Shown: piece by piece, positions 24,781 through 32,247 of the stretch
Layout of the letters: each line of letters begins with the position of its first letter
How positions within the stretch are numbered: the stretch's first letter is position 1
Origin: CAZNVB01 sp964576265
GTDB taxonomy: Bacteria > Acidobacteriota > Aminicenantia > Aminicenantales > UBA8522
Reading direction: 5' to 3'
Assembly (NCBI GenBank): GCA_964576265.1
Contig: CAZNVB010000227.1
Coordinates: 1-32,247 of the forward strand
Length of the DNA stretch: 32,247 bases
The notes under the pieces: model-generated
What the model was told of the DNA's origin: nothing
What the model saw: only the letters and a program-made list of their open reading frames with translations
Database searches by the model: none
Translations under genes and position numbers: made by a program

Positions 24781-26055
24781 ATGAACGTCCGATCCGGAAA
24801 GCTTTTTTACGGCTGGCGGGTAGCGGGGGCGTCTTTTCTCAATTTGTTCGCTATCGTCGGCATCATGTACTACAGCTTCCCTGTTTTCTATAAGCCTCTG
24901 ATTGATGAATTCGCCTGGAGCCGGGCCCAGGTGACGGCGGGTTTCGCCGTGAGCATCGTCTTTATCGGGCCCCTGTTCGGGGTTTCAGCCGGCTTCCTGA
25001 TCGATCGCTTCGGGCCGAAACGGATCCTTCTCTTCGGCCTCTTTTCAGCGGGCGCGGCGTTTCTGGGATACGGCTTCATGAGCGCTCTCTGGATGTTCTA
25101 TCTTCTCTATTTCCTCCAGACGGCGGGCTATGTCACGGCCGGGCCCATTCCCAACCAGGTTTTGATCTCCCGTTGGTTTCGCCGCTGGCGGGGGAGGGCG
25201 ATGGGATTGGCTTATATCGGAGCCGGGGTCGGCGGGGCGATCGCACCGGTTTTGGCGCAGTTTTTGGTTTCGCACATCGGCTGGCGCGGCGCCATGCACG
25301 TCATCAGTGCTGGAATTCTCCTTGGGCTTGTGCCGATGAGCTTCCTGGTCGTCAGGAACAGCCCGGCAGACATCGGGTTGCGGCCGGACGGAGAGGGAGG
25401 AAAGGGGAAAGAAAAGCAGCCGCCTAGCGCCTTAGCCGAAGAAAGGCTGTGGAATTTATCCGAAGTTCTCCGAACCCGGGAATTCTGGCTGGTCGCCCTG
25501 GGAAGTTTCTTGAGCGTCGGCGCCATCGGCGGCATCATCCAGCATTTCGTCCTCTTCCTTCGCGATCGGCAGTTCGCCGCCGAGAAAGCCGCCGGCGTGA
25601 TGAGCTTTCTCCTCGTCTCGAGCATCCTCGGACGCCTGGTCATGGGCTGGCTGGCCGACCGCATCCCGAAGAAATATGTCATGCTCACTGCGTTCAGCGC
25701 CGTGGCTGCGGCTATCCCCATTCTCTATGCTCCCGGGTTGGACAAGCTGGTCTACGTGTTCGCCTTTGTCTTCGGGTTCGGGATGGGCGCCGACTACATG
25801 TTGATCCCGCTTGTTACAGCGGAGTGTTTCGGCGTGCGCTCGCTCGGGAAAATCATGGGGATCATCATCACCACCGATTCGCTCGGCCAGGCCCTCGCGC
25901 CGGTGCTCGTCGGCCGGCTCTATGATCTCAACCGCAATTACAACCTGGCCTTTGCCCTAGTCGGGGCGGCGGCCCTGATCGGCGCTGCGGCCGTGCTCTT
26001 CATTCGTCCCCAAATCGTCCGCTCCCGCTTCTCGTCAGGGAGTCCTCAAACATAA
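24781..26055 (+). CDS. MFS permease, oxalate/formate antiporter (OFA) type
   Basis: A 424-aa, 12-helix transporter with features of the OFA group: GKLFYGWRVAGASFLNLFAIVGIMYYSFPVF at the N-terminus, DEFAWSRAQVTAGF after it, GFLIDRFGPKRIL between helices 2 and 3 and a long middle loop. Family members carry monocarboxylates and related organic anions, which fits a transporter for the substrate or product of the neighbouring enzymes. ATG 24781 has AAGGA nine bases upstream; an ATG at 24720 lies inside the preceding gene and would add a poor N-terminus. It ends the operon, with a hairpin over its stop codon. Confidence 0.87.
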   Translation: MNVRSGKLFYGWRVAGASFLNLFAIVGIMYYSFPVFYKPLIDEFAWSRAQVTAGFAVSIVFIGPLFGVSAGFLIDRFGPKRILLFGLFSAGAAFLGYGFMSALWMFYLLYFLQTAGYVTAGPIPNQVLISRWFRRWRGRAMGLAYIGAGVGGAIAPVLAQFLVSHIGWRGAMHVISAGILLGLVPMSFLVVRNSPADIGLRPDGEGGKGKEKQPPSALAEERLWNLSEVLRTREFWLVALGSFLSVGAIGGIIQHFVLFLRDRQFAAEKAAGVMSFLLVSSILGRLVMGWLADRIPKKYVMLTAFSAVAAAIPILYAPGLDKLVYVFAFVFGFGMGADYMLIPLVTAECFGVRSLGKIMGIIITTDSLGQALAPVLVGRLYDLNRNYNLAFALVGAAALIGAAAVLFIRPQIVRSRFSSGSPQT

Positions 26056-26084
26056 TTCTCTAAAGCCTCTTGGCGAAGAGAATT
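26054..26084. terminator. Terminator-like hairpin at convergent gene ends
   Basis: AATTCTCT (26054-26061) pairs with AGAGAATT (26077-26084), with an inner GCC/GGC stem. No T-run follows. It lies directly after the MFS stop, and the convergent propeller gene ends 165 bases further on. Confidence 0.4.
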
Positions 26085-26249
26085 TCTTACGAAGGGACTC
26101 TCGTTTGTCAGGAGTCGGTATTTTTGCCAAGGGACGAGATCCATTATCCATCCGATGCCGGCAGAAATCAGGCGGATGAGGGCGTCTCCCAATATCTGGA
26201 TCTTGCCTTGGGTGATCCCCGGAATGATCAATCGCCGCCCGGTTGGCGG

Positions 26250-28181
26250 TCAATCGGGCACGCCATAGCTGTAAATGTGCGAACCGCTGGCGAAATAGAT
26301 GCGGCCGTTCAGGTAATCTCCGCCGTATTGAACCGGAACGGGCGATTCGGCCAGCATTCGAATAGCGAATTTTCCGGGATCGACGCGGGCGATGCCTTTA
26401 AGAAAAAGGATGAACACCTCTCCTTTCGGCCCGCGGACGAAGACTCGGGGGCCCTGCTGGTAAGCGGTGGGGCCGAAGTCTTTTGCCGTGTCGAATTCAT
26501 GAACGACCTCCCGTTTTGCCGGGTCGAAGACAAAAAAGCGCGTCCGGTCGGCGAACCCATAGACGAGGCCCTTCGGTCCCGGGCAGAGGTCGGTGTATTC
26601 CTGGACGCCGGGGAACACGACCCGGTGCCATTCGATCTTTTTCGTCGCCAGGTCGAGGATGTAGAGCTCGGCTTCTTTGGCCTTTTTTTCGCCGCCGGTG
26701 CCGGGGCTGGTCGTCGATCCGCCGAGGAGTTTTCCTTTGGGCAAGGGAATCAGGCTGATCGTCGACTGATCCGGCAGGAGCTCCTGATCGGTCAGGATTT
26801 CGCTCTTCCCGTTCAACCGATCCCAGAAGAGCAGCCCTCCGCCCGTAAACCCGTAGTCCGGCGTTCCGGCCAGGACGACGATTTTCCCGTCGGGATGGGC
26901 CAGAAGCTCATGGGGACGGTTGATCGTGGGCGTGCTTTCGGTGAGGAAAAGAGGGTTGGATTCGGCCTTTCCCTTTTCGGTGTTCACCCAAGGTTTGGCC
27001 GGGTCCCACTCGAGCAGAAACCCGCCTGTATATCCTCCGACGAAAAACTTATCTCCCTGACGGGCGACGGTGTTCCACTGGCCGTAGGAGACGCGGTTCG
27101 TCCATTCGTCCTTGACCGGGTCGTAGCGGAAGAAGCGCATGGGGAAGGCGGTGCCGCCGCAGATCGTGTTATCCGGCGCCGCCGCCAGGCCCATGATATG
27201 CGCGCCCTCGCTCGAGTAATCGAAGCGCCAGGTATTTGACGTCCCCGTTTTGGGATCTTCGACCGTCATCTCGCGTTCGACAAGATCGAACTTCTGGAGG
27301 CGCTTTCCGTCGGGAAAATCGCGGTGGAAAAGAGCTTGGGAGCCGGCGATGTAGATCTTTTCTTTTGTCTTTTCATGTCTCTCCAAAGAGGTGGCTCGAC
27401 CCTTGTAGAGAACGAGCCAGTTGTCGTTCCTGTTTTTATCGCTGACCGGCTGTCCGTAAACTTTGCCGTCTTGGCTGCGATAAAGGGAGGGGGAACCGTG
27501 CCCGCGTTTCTCTTCGGGAATGAGCGGGGTGGCCCGGCCCGTCTTGGGATCGAGGGCAATGATCTGACAGGCTGTGCTGCCGACGCCGAAATAGATCCAG
27601 CCGGCCTTATCGGCGGCCACGGCGCGCGGATACTGATTCCAATTTTGATCGTAAACGTGGCCGTAGTCCCGGAGCTCCTTTTTTTTGGGATCATAGCAGA
27701 CGACGCCGCTCTTCGGATAGGTAACCGACCAGATGCGGCCTTTGTCGTCTTCCGTCATGCTCATGGCCATCTGGGGGGCCGTCTTCTGCCAGAAGGTGAA
27801 GGCGCGCTTCACCGGGTCGAACTCGACGAAATGGCTGTTGAAGTGCGTATAATAACGGTTCTTGCTCGACAAAACGGACGCATAGGGGCAGTCGCCGCCG
27901 GGCGGAAAAGGCATCGGGAATTCCTCGCTCTTGCCGGTTTCAGCATCGACCAGGAGGAGGGCGTAACCGCCGCGGTGGTCGAACAGCCAGGAAAGGACGA
28001 CGGGCCGGCCGCTTCCGTCCCTGGTGGCGACGGTGCCGCGGTGGTTGCTCGTCGGCGTCGCGATTCCGTGATGTTTGAAGCCGTTTCCCAGGTCTTCGGT
28101 CTGGGAGATCGCAGGTCGGAGGAAAAGACCGAACAGAATAACGGCCATCCAGGCGAACCGGCGTTGGGAGCAGATTGTCAT
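26250..28181 (-). CDS. Secreted beta-propeller protein (PQQ/NHL-like)
   Basis: The 643-aa protein has a signal peptide (1-27, FGLFLRPAIS-Q). The mature part is a long series of strand repeats with an aromatic-plus-Asp-Pro rhythm: VEFDPVKRAFTFW, VCYDPKKKELRDY, IALDPKTGRATPL, FRYDPVKDEWTNR, LILWDPAK-type and FVFDPAKREVVHEF. This is typical of a WD/PQQ/NHL-like propeller, perhaps two. No metal-binding or enzymatic motif is obvious. The start is ATG 28181, where AAGGAG sits seven bases upstream; a frame open further upstream to 28304 includes the promoter and is not translated. Its ligand is unknown. Confidence 0.78.
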   Translation of the reverse strand: MTICSQRRFAWMAVILFGLFLRPAISQTEDLGNGFKHHGIATPTSNHRGTVATRDGSGRPVVLSWLFDHRGGYALLLVDAETGKSEEFPMPFPPGGDCPYASVLSSKNRYYTHFNSHFVEFDPVKRAFTFWQKTAPQMAMSMTEDDKGRIWSVTYPKSGVVCYDPKKKELRDYGHVYDQNWNQYPRAVAADKAGWIYFGVGSTACQIIALDPKTGRATPLIPEEKRGHGSPSLYRSQDGKVYGQPVSDKNRNDNWLVLYKGRATSLERHEKTKEKIYIAGSQALFHRDFPDGKRLQKFDLVEREMTVEDPKTGTSNTWRFDYSSEGAHIMGLAAAPDNTICGGTAFPMRFFRYDPVKDEWTNRVSYGQWNTVARQGDKFFVGGYTGGFLLEWDPAKPWVNTEKGKAESNPLFLTESTPTINRPHELLAHPDGKIVVLAGTPDYGFTGGGLLFWDRLNGKSEILTDQELLPDQSTISLIPLPKGKLLGGSTTSPGTGGEKKAKEAELYILDLATKKIEWHRVVFPGVQEYTDLCPGPKGLVYGFADRTRFFVFDPAKREVVHEFDTAKDFGPTAYQQGPRVFVRGPKGEVFILFLKGIARVDPGKFAIRMLAESPVPVQYGGDYLNGRIYFASGSHIYSYGVPD

Positions 28182-28279
28182 TTTAAGACTCCTTAAGAGA
28201 AATGACGGCACCGGCCGATCGTCCTCGACCCGCTTCGCGGCCGGCCCGGTTTCAAAGGTCATGGACCAGCGGGAGAGCG

Positions 28280-28309
28280 AATATATCAACGGCGGCGGAG
28301 GCATGTCAA
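28280..28309 (-). promoter_or_regulatory. Promoter of the beta-propeller gene
   Basis: Minus strand: TTGACA (28309-28304), 18-base spacer, TATATT (28285-28280). The predicted start is near 28273, about 92 bases before the ATG. Confidence 0.65.
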
Positions 28310-28441
28310 GAAAAAGCCCGCCCTTTTCTTTTTTTCATCGTTGAGGAGAAATTTTCAAGACCGTGATCGTTGATTTTGGAAGCGTACCCTTGCCTCCCAT
28401 CAATCACCGAAGACAAGAAGAATTCTCGAACCGGAACAATT

Positions 28442-28470
28442 TTGACAGGCCGGGTCTATTTTGTTAGATT
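28442..28470 (+). promoter_or_regulatory. Promoter of the DUF6132 - trmJ unit
   Basis: TTGACA (28442-28447), 17-base spacer, TAGATT (28465-28470). The rest of the gene-free stretch 28182-28529 holds the leader and promoter of the propeller gene. Nothing further is seen between 28310 and 28441. Confidence 0.55.
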
Positions 28471-28529
28471 GACTCAGCCGATGAATTTCATCGGAGGATC
28501 GCCGGGTCTTGTCCGGAGAGCGAGACTCG

Positions 28530-28715
28530 ATGAGAAGAAGAGGGAAGAAAATGATCGCCATCGTCATCGGAGCGGCCGTGGGAGCCGTCGTCGGTTACCT
28601 TTATTATCGCTTTATCGGCTGCCGGAGCGGAACGTGCGTCATCACCGGAAACCCTTACCTCTCGACGATCTACTGGGCAGTCCTCGGCGGCCTTATCGCG
28701 AATATCCTGAAATAG
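28530..28715 (+). CDS. DUF6132 family small membrane protein
   Basis: A 61-aa protein with two predicted membrane segments: MIAIVIGAAVGAVVGYLYYRFIG and STIYWAVLGGLIANIL. They are separated by a short loop, GCRSGTCVITGNPYLS, with two cysteines four residues apart. This pattern is that of the DUF6132 family, whose function is unknown; the paired cysteines could be redox-active or bind metal. The start is uncertain: ATG 28530 with GGAGAG upstream, or ATG 28551 at the beginning of the first membrane helix. The trmJ-like gene begins 22 bases after it. Confidence 0.75.
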   Translation: MRRRGKKMIAIVIGAAVGAVVGYLYYRFIGCRSGTCVITGNPYLSTIYWAVLGGLIANILK

Positions 28716-28737
28716 CCGCCACAACGATTCCGTCGGC

Positions 28738-29457
28738 ATGAGAGAAACCTTTATACCACAGGCGCTTCAGGACCGGTTTGCAGTCGTTCTGGTCCGGCCG
28801 GAAAGCGCCGAAAATGTCGGCCTGGTCGCCCGGGCGATGAAAAACACCGGTTTCCGCCATCTCCGGCTCGTCGGCCGGGAAAAGTCCGATGTCATCTCCG
28901 TGCGGACAGCCGTCCATTCCGCGGATATCCTCCAACGGGCGGCCTTTTTCTCCGATCTCGGCTCGGCCGTCGCCGATCTCCAACTCGTTTTTGCTTCGAC
29001 CGCCAGGAGGCGCAAGAATTTTCCCTGCTTGGCGTTCGAAGACGCTGTTTCGCGGATGGTTTTGCTCGATCCCTGGATCAAGGTCGGGCTCCTCTTCGGG
29101 AACGAGAGGACCGGCTTGACTTCGGATGAGCTCGGGTTTTCCAACTTCCGGTTCACGATTCCCCAGGCCTCCCCGCAGCCTTCATATAATCTGGGGGGAG
29201 CGGTCCTCCTGACCCTGTTCGAGATTTTTCGCCGCGCTTCGAAGCCTTCGCCTCAACGAGCCTTCCGGTCTGACGGACCGCCTCTCCCGCAGCGGGAACA
29301 GCAGAAATGCATCGACCGGATTCTCGCGAAGCTCGAAAACCGGGGCTTCATCCAGCCGGCGAACAGGCGCCACACAAGCGAAATGATCCGCGATCTCTTC
29401 GGCCGTCTGGCGATGACGGACCGGGACCGACGGCTTCTCCTGGCCCTTTTCTCTTGA
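28738..29457 (+). CDS. TrmJ-like SpoU (SPOUT) tRNA 2'-O-methyltransferase
   Basis: The 239-aa SPOUT enzyme has a C-terminal extension. LVRPESAENVGLVARAMKNTGF (19-39) is the usual opening. GLLFGNERTGL (117-127) is motif 2, and IPQASPQPSYNLGGAV (141-156) is the knot motif, with Tyr-Asn-Leu where many members have Leu-Asn-Leu. The last 70 residues form a basic helical tail, as in TrmJ, which methylates C32/U32 of tRNA. It could also be a related rRNA methylase, so the gene name is withheld. No ribosome-binding site is clear before the ATG. Confidence 0.85.
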   Translation: MRETFIPQALQDRFAVVLVRPESAENVGLVARAMKNTGFRHLRLVGREKSDVISVRTAVHSADILQRAAFFSDLGSAVADLQLVFASTARRRKNFPCLAFEDAVSRMVLLDPWIKVGLLFGNERTGLTSDELGFSNFRFTIPQASPQPSYNLGGAVLLTLFEIFRRASKPSPQRAFRSDGPPLPQREQQKCIDRILAKLENRGFIQPANRRHTSEMIRDLFGRLAMTDRDRRLLLALFS

Positions 29458-29555
29458 ATCCGCACATCTCGACCATCCATTCGGAGATTTCGACGAGCGG
29501 CGAATATGCTCTGTGGCTTGCCACGGAGAGCCGTTCGTTGGGGGGCCGGGGGGCA

Positions 29556-29582
29556 TTGAAAATTCTTTAGTAATCCTATAAA
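29556..29582 (+). promoter_or_regulatory. Possible promoter for the OsmC-family gene
   Basis: TTGAAA (29556-29561), 15-base spacer, TATAAA (29577-29582) in an AT-rich stretch. The spacing is short. Confidence 0.4.
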
Positions 29583-29653
29583 ATTAATAAACTTAAAAAC
29601 CGACGGGTGCGATTTCTCCGCCGAGAGATCAAACGCCCGGAAAGGAGTCGAAG

Positions 29654-30061
29654 ATGAGCCTATCGGAAATCAGGGTCTCTTTCCCGGGCGGATTCCGGGT
29701 GGACGCGGAATACAAGGGCTTCGTCATTAGGACCGACCAGCCTGTGCACGAGGGAGGCGAAGGGAGCGCGCCGGCGCCGTTCGACCTTTTCCTGGCTTCG
29801 CTGGCGACCTGCGCCGGTTATTATGCCCTTGCCTTCTGCAAGGAACGGGAAATTCCGGTCGAGCGGGCGGGCGTGACCATGCGAATGGAGAAGAACCCGG
29901 AAACCAAGATGATCGGCAAGATTTCGATCGAGCTTGACCTTCCGGCCGATTTCCCGGAGAAATACCGGAAGGCGATCGTCCGGGCGGTCGACCGCTGCAC
30001 GGTTAAGCTCCACATCCTGCACCCGCCGGCTTTTGAGATCGCGATCAAAACCCCCGGGTGA
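29654..30061 (+). CDS. OsmC-family peroxide-detoxification-like protein
   Basis: This 135-aa protein has the OsmC/Ohr fold. The central helix segment PAPFDLFLASLATCAGYYALAFCKERE carries Cys53 and Cys62, and VDRCTVKLHI carries Cys115. Cys53 and Cys115 occupy the positions of the peroxidatic and resolving cysteines of OsmC and Ohr (62 apart here, against about 64), so thiol-dependent reduction of organic peroxides is plausible. Many OsmC-like members have other or unknown functions. AAAGGAG lies eight bases before the ATG. It is convergent with the SppA gene, with only eight bases between the stop codons. Confidence 0.88.
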   Translation: MSLSEIRVSFPGGFRVDAEYKGFVIRTDQPVHEGGEGSAPAPFDLFLASLATCAGYYALAFCKEREIPVERAGVTMRMEKNPETKMIGKISIELDLPADFPEKYRKAIVRAVDRCTVKLHILHPPAFEIAIKTPG

Positions 30062-30069
30062 TCTCGAGA

Positions 30070-31038
30070 TCAGGGGACTTCAATCTCGGGGAGCCAAAGG
30101 TAATAGAATCCGGCTCGAAGCTCCGGCAGCAAATCCTCGAGCTTCTTCACCGGCCAGCGCGCCGGACTTCCCGGAGCGGCGGCATAGAGGTTCGTCTGCC
30201 GGCCGGGATAGTAGGTATAGGCGATGACCCTTGCTGCCTTGAGCGAGGCGAGGGACTGAACTCGGGCCAGAGCCTGGTCGAAATAGCCGATCTCGTCGAT
30301 CAGCCGGAGTTCAAGCGCCTGTTCCGCCGTATAAACCCGTCCGTCGGCGATCGCCCGGAGTTCGTCCATCGAAAGATGGTCCTTCCGGTTCTCATAGACG
30401 ACATCAAGGAAATCCCGGTAAAACTCATCGATCATTCGTTGGAACACCTGTCGCTCTTCCGGGCTCATCTCCCGAAACGGGCTTCCCGCGTCTTTGAGAT
30501 CGCCGGACTTGATGACTTTCATTTCCAGACCGACCTTGGCCAGGAGGCCGGAAACGTTGGGGAAAACGGAGATCACGCCGATGCTTCCGGTGATCGTCGA
30601 GGGATGAGCGACGATGGCGTCGCAGGCCGAGGCGGCGTAATAACCCCCTGAAGCCGCCACGCCCATCATCAGGGCGACGACGGGAAGACCGGTCTTTTTC
30701 TTAAACTTGAGGATCTCATGGTAAAGGATATCGCTCGAGGTGACGTCGCCTCCGGGAGTGTCGAGCCGCAGAATCACGCCCCGAACAAGCCGATCCTCGG
30801 CGGCTTTCTGAAGCCGCAAATAAACCCGGGAAAGGACATCGCCTTCGCGATTGAACAGGGAATCTCCGCCCGACGTCATGATCATCCCTTCGATGTCGAT
30901 GACCAGGATTTTCTCCCGGGCCGGGCTTTTGAGGAGAGTGACTTCCTCGATCGCCGGGCGGCCCAGGATATCGATGTTGAACCTGCAGCCCGGCCCGAAT
31001 AAGAACGCGATAAACAAAAGGACAAATGACTTCTTCAT
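30070..31038 (-). CDS. sppA: SppA-like signal peptide peptidase (S49)
   Basis: The 322-aa membrane-associated serine protease degrades cleaved signal peptides. Residues 1-17 are hydrophobic and end before Cys18 (FGPGC), so it may be a lipoprotein. The serine nucleophile is Ser130 in GVAASGGYYAA. The lysine base is Lys182 in GDLKDAGSP, 52 residues away, the same distance as in B. subtilis SppA (Ser147/Lys199). GGDVTSSDILYHEIL precedes the Ser region, as in the family. The length is close to the short (36K-like) type. GGAGG sits before the ATG. Its upstream promoter is disrupted by the IS described below. Confidence 0.93.
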   Translation of the reverse strand: MKKSFVLLFIAFLFGPGCRFNIDILGRPAIEEVTLLKSPAREKILVIDIEGMIMTSGGDSLFNREGDVLSRVYLRLQKAAEDRLVRGVILRLDTPGGDVTSSDILYHEILKFKKKTGLPVVALMMGVAASGGYYAASACDAIVAHPSTITGSIGVISVFPNVSGLLAKVGLEMKVIKSGDLKDAGSPFREMSPEERQVFQRMIDEFYRDFLDVVYENRKDHLSMDELRAIADGRVYTAEQALELRLIDEIGYFDQALARVQSLASLKAARVIAYTYYPGRQTNLYAAAPGSPARWPVKKLEDLLPELRAGFYYLWLPEIEVP

Positions 31039-31070
31039 CTTTCCTCCGCTGCCGGCAATTTTTACTTTTT

Positions 31071-31079
31071 ATTATAACA
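31071..31079 (-). promoter_or_regulatory. Extended -10 element of the sppA promoter, -35 lost to an IS
   Basis: Minus strand TGT-TATAAT (31079-31071). The base at 31092, next to the IS end, is 16 bases upstream, so the expected -35 position falls inside the IS (31093-31098, reading AGAGCC, a poor match). Confidence 0.55.
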
Positions 31080-31092
31080 CAGATGGAGAGGT

Positions 31093-32247
31093 GGCTCTAT
31101 GACAAAAAGTGGGGTAAAGAGAGGATGGTAGCCAGTGGGAAGAGGCAAAGCAGGACCTTTCTGATATAGACTTGGACATTGCGGACGCCGAAGCTGACTC
31201 TTTTGATCATCTTGATTTTGGTATGAATGCCTTCGGTATAGGCATTGGTGGTGCGACGATCGAAGTAGTTCAGGATGTAGCGCTCCCATCTCTGGAGCAT
31301 TCTTCCCCAGTGCATCATGGCTCCATCATCTGAGTGGAGGGCCATCTGGATGAGATCCTTAAGCCTCCGGGCGGCTGTCTTTTTGTCCTTCAGCTTGTAG
31401 AAGCTGCGCAGGGCTTCCTTCATCCAGTAAAACTCCTTCAGGGAGGGATATTTCTGGCACCAGGCCTCTACCTTCCTCTTTTGAGCCGGCTTGAGCTTCT
31501 CTTTGCCCATCAGGAAAAGCTTGCGGGGGATCTCCACTTTCGAGCCTTCCTGCTCGATTTTCCGAGCTTCATCCAGGCGGTGATTGGCATCGTGAATCAG
31601 ATGAAAATGGTCCACCACCACGTTCGCCAGGGGCAGCGTCTTTTCCACCGCCCGGAGCAAAAGCCGGTCCATATCGATACACACTTCCCTGATCCGTTGC
31701 TTCTGCTGCTCTGGGATGCTGTGGAGAAACCGATGGAGCGTCTTTTGCCTGGAATCGGGCAGGATGGTCAGGGGGGAATGAGCGCTCAAATCGGTGACCG
31801 TGTGAACAAGCTTGGGGCCTCGAAAACTATGGTCATCAATCCCCAGGGCGAGCTCCCGGGGAGACTTTTCCCTCCAGAGGAGCTTCTCCGGGTCAACTCG
31901 CCTCATCAAGATCCGCCTCGACACCCCATAGCTGATCCCTTCCTTCTGCGCCAGGCTGCGAAAACTTCGGCCCCGCAGACTCCCCATAATCTGACGTTCT
32001 GCTTCCTCTGTCCTTCTCTGCCAGGGGGAAACAAGGGGCGTTAGCTTAGAAAACGCCCGCCCACAAGCCCGACAAAAATAGCGGTCCTTCCTGAGCAGCA
32101 AATAGACCCTCCGTCCAAACCCAAAACCATGGTAAATCTTGCGCCAGGGGCCTCTCTGGTAGAGGTTCTGGCTTTGCTGCCGGCATCGAGGGCAGACAGC
32201 TGGATTCTCATCCCTGAGCTTGAGGATGATACTCCCATCGACAATTT
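31093..32247 (-). mobile_element. ISL3-family insertion sequence, one end inside the window
   Basis: The end begins GGCTCTATGACAAAAAGTGG at 31093, which resembles the terminal inverted repeats of ISL3 elements. The transposase stop codon lies inside that repeat (31097-31099). The other end is off the window. The eight bases just outside, GGAGAGGT (31085-31092), would be the target duplication if a second copy flanks the far end. The element is inserted about 54 bases upstream of sppA. Confidence 0.85.
31097..32247 (-). CDS. ISL3-family transposase, N-terminus cut by window edge
   Basis: This DDE transposase is read leftwards; the frame is open to the right edge, so the start is outside. The visible N-terminus holds a zinc-finger pattern (AVCPRC ... 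RYFCRACGRAF), then LGIDDHSFRG (first Asp), CIDMDR and NVVVDHFHL (second Asp) and NAYTEGIHTKIK (Glu). Together these are typical of ISL3 transposases. No stop or frameshift is seen in 383 codons, so the visible part of the gene looks intact. A shorter form starting near 32101 would lose the first zinc-finger half and is not the real start. Confidence 0.9.
   Translation of the reverse strand, partial: IVDGSIILKLRDENPAVCPRCRQQSQNLYQRGPWRKIYHGFGFGRRVYLLLRKDRYFCRACGRAFSKLTPLVSPWQRRTEEAERQIMGSLRGRSFRSLAQKEGISYGVSRRILMRRVDPEKLLWREKSPRELALGIDDHSFRGPKLVHTVTDLSAHSPLTILPDSRQKTLHRFLHSIPEQQKQRIREVCIDMDRLLLRAVEKTLPLANVVVDHFHLIHDANHRLDEARKIEQEGSKVEIPRKLFLMGKEKLKPAQKRKVEAWCQKYPSLKEFYWMKEALRSFYKLKDKKTAARRLKDLIQMALHSDDGAMMHWGRMLQRWERYILNYFDRRTTNAYTEGIHTKIKMIKRVSFGVRNVQVYIRKVLLCLFPLATILSLPHFLS

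Noticed and set aside
28370..28741. 123-aa plus-strand frame
   Set aside because: It spans the promoter and overlaps the DUF6132 gene in another frame; the sequence is Arg/His-rich noise.
32041..32244. 67-aa minus-strand frame at the right end
   Set aside because: It overlaps the true N-terminal zinc-finger frame of the ISL3 transposase, which stays open to the window edge.

Overview
The window looks like chromosomal DNA of a Gram-negative, probably anaerobic heterotroph. It encodes an Omp85-type outer-membrane barrel, several lipoproteins and exported proteins, and an oxygen-sensitive class III ribonucleotide reductase. The DNA is moderately GC-rich. Gene content and protein style (URO-D methyltransferase-like protein beside a glycosidase-like lipoprotein, FecR/W-Y-rich protein, stand-alone PGI half) suggest an Acidobacteriota-type lineage such as Candidatus Aminicenantes. 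That placement is my inference from memory, not a search result.

Layout. 1-940: a possible structured RNA on the minus strand, then two small conserved proteins (DUF3467 and an orphan of 65 aa). 965-4517: a CUT2/Rbs-type sugar ABC transporter (lipoprotein binder, tandem-ATPase, permease) whose first gene appears leaderless and whose promoter carries a palindrome. 4605-8303: cell-envelope genes: a Spy/CpxP-like protein, a sigma-54-driven FecR-domain protein with a Trp/Tyr-rich block and a Ser/Arg/Pro tail, and a secreted protein of unknown function. 8306-14399 (minus): a large GH67/GH20-like lipoprotein, a URO-D-family protein and a glucose-6-phosphate isomerase domain protein. 14529-17580: a small exported protein, an MFS transporter resembling MFSD1, a HAD phosphatase and YjbQ.

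17667-22456 is a nucleotide-metabolism operon: nrdD, a glutaredoxin-like gene, nrdG and dut, followed by an Omp85-family barrel that seems to start at an AUU codon. A sigma-70-like promoter and two NrdR-like boxes spaced 32 bp apart precede nrdD. 22531-26055 is a probable small catabolic operon: SDR/epimerase lacking the usual catalytic Lys, DHDPS-like aldolase/lyase, OFA-type MFS permease. 26250-31038 holds a secreted beta-propeller protein, a DUF6132 membrane protein, a TrmJ-like RNA methylase, an OsmC-family protein and an SppA-like protease. 31093 to the end is an ISL3-family insertion sequence cut by the window edge. Its end lies exactly where the -35 box of sppA should be.

No tRNA, rRNA or CRISPR array was seen. 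The only gene-free stretch above 300 bases is 28182-28529, which holds two divergent promoters.
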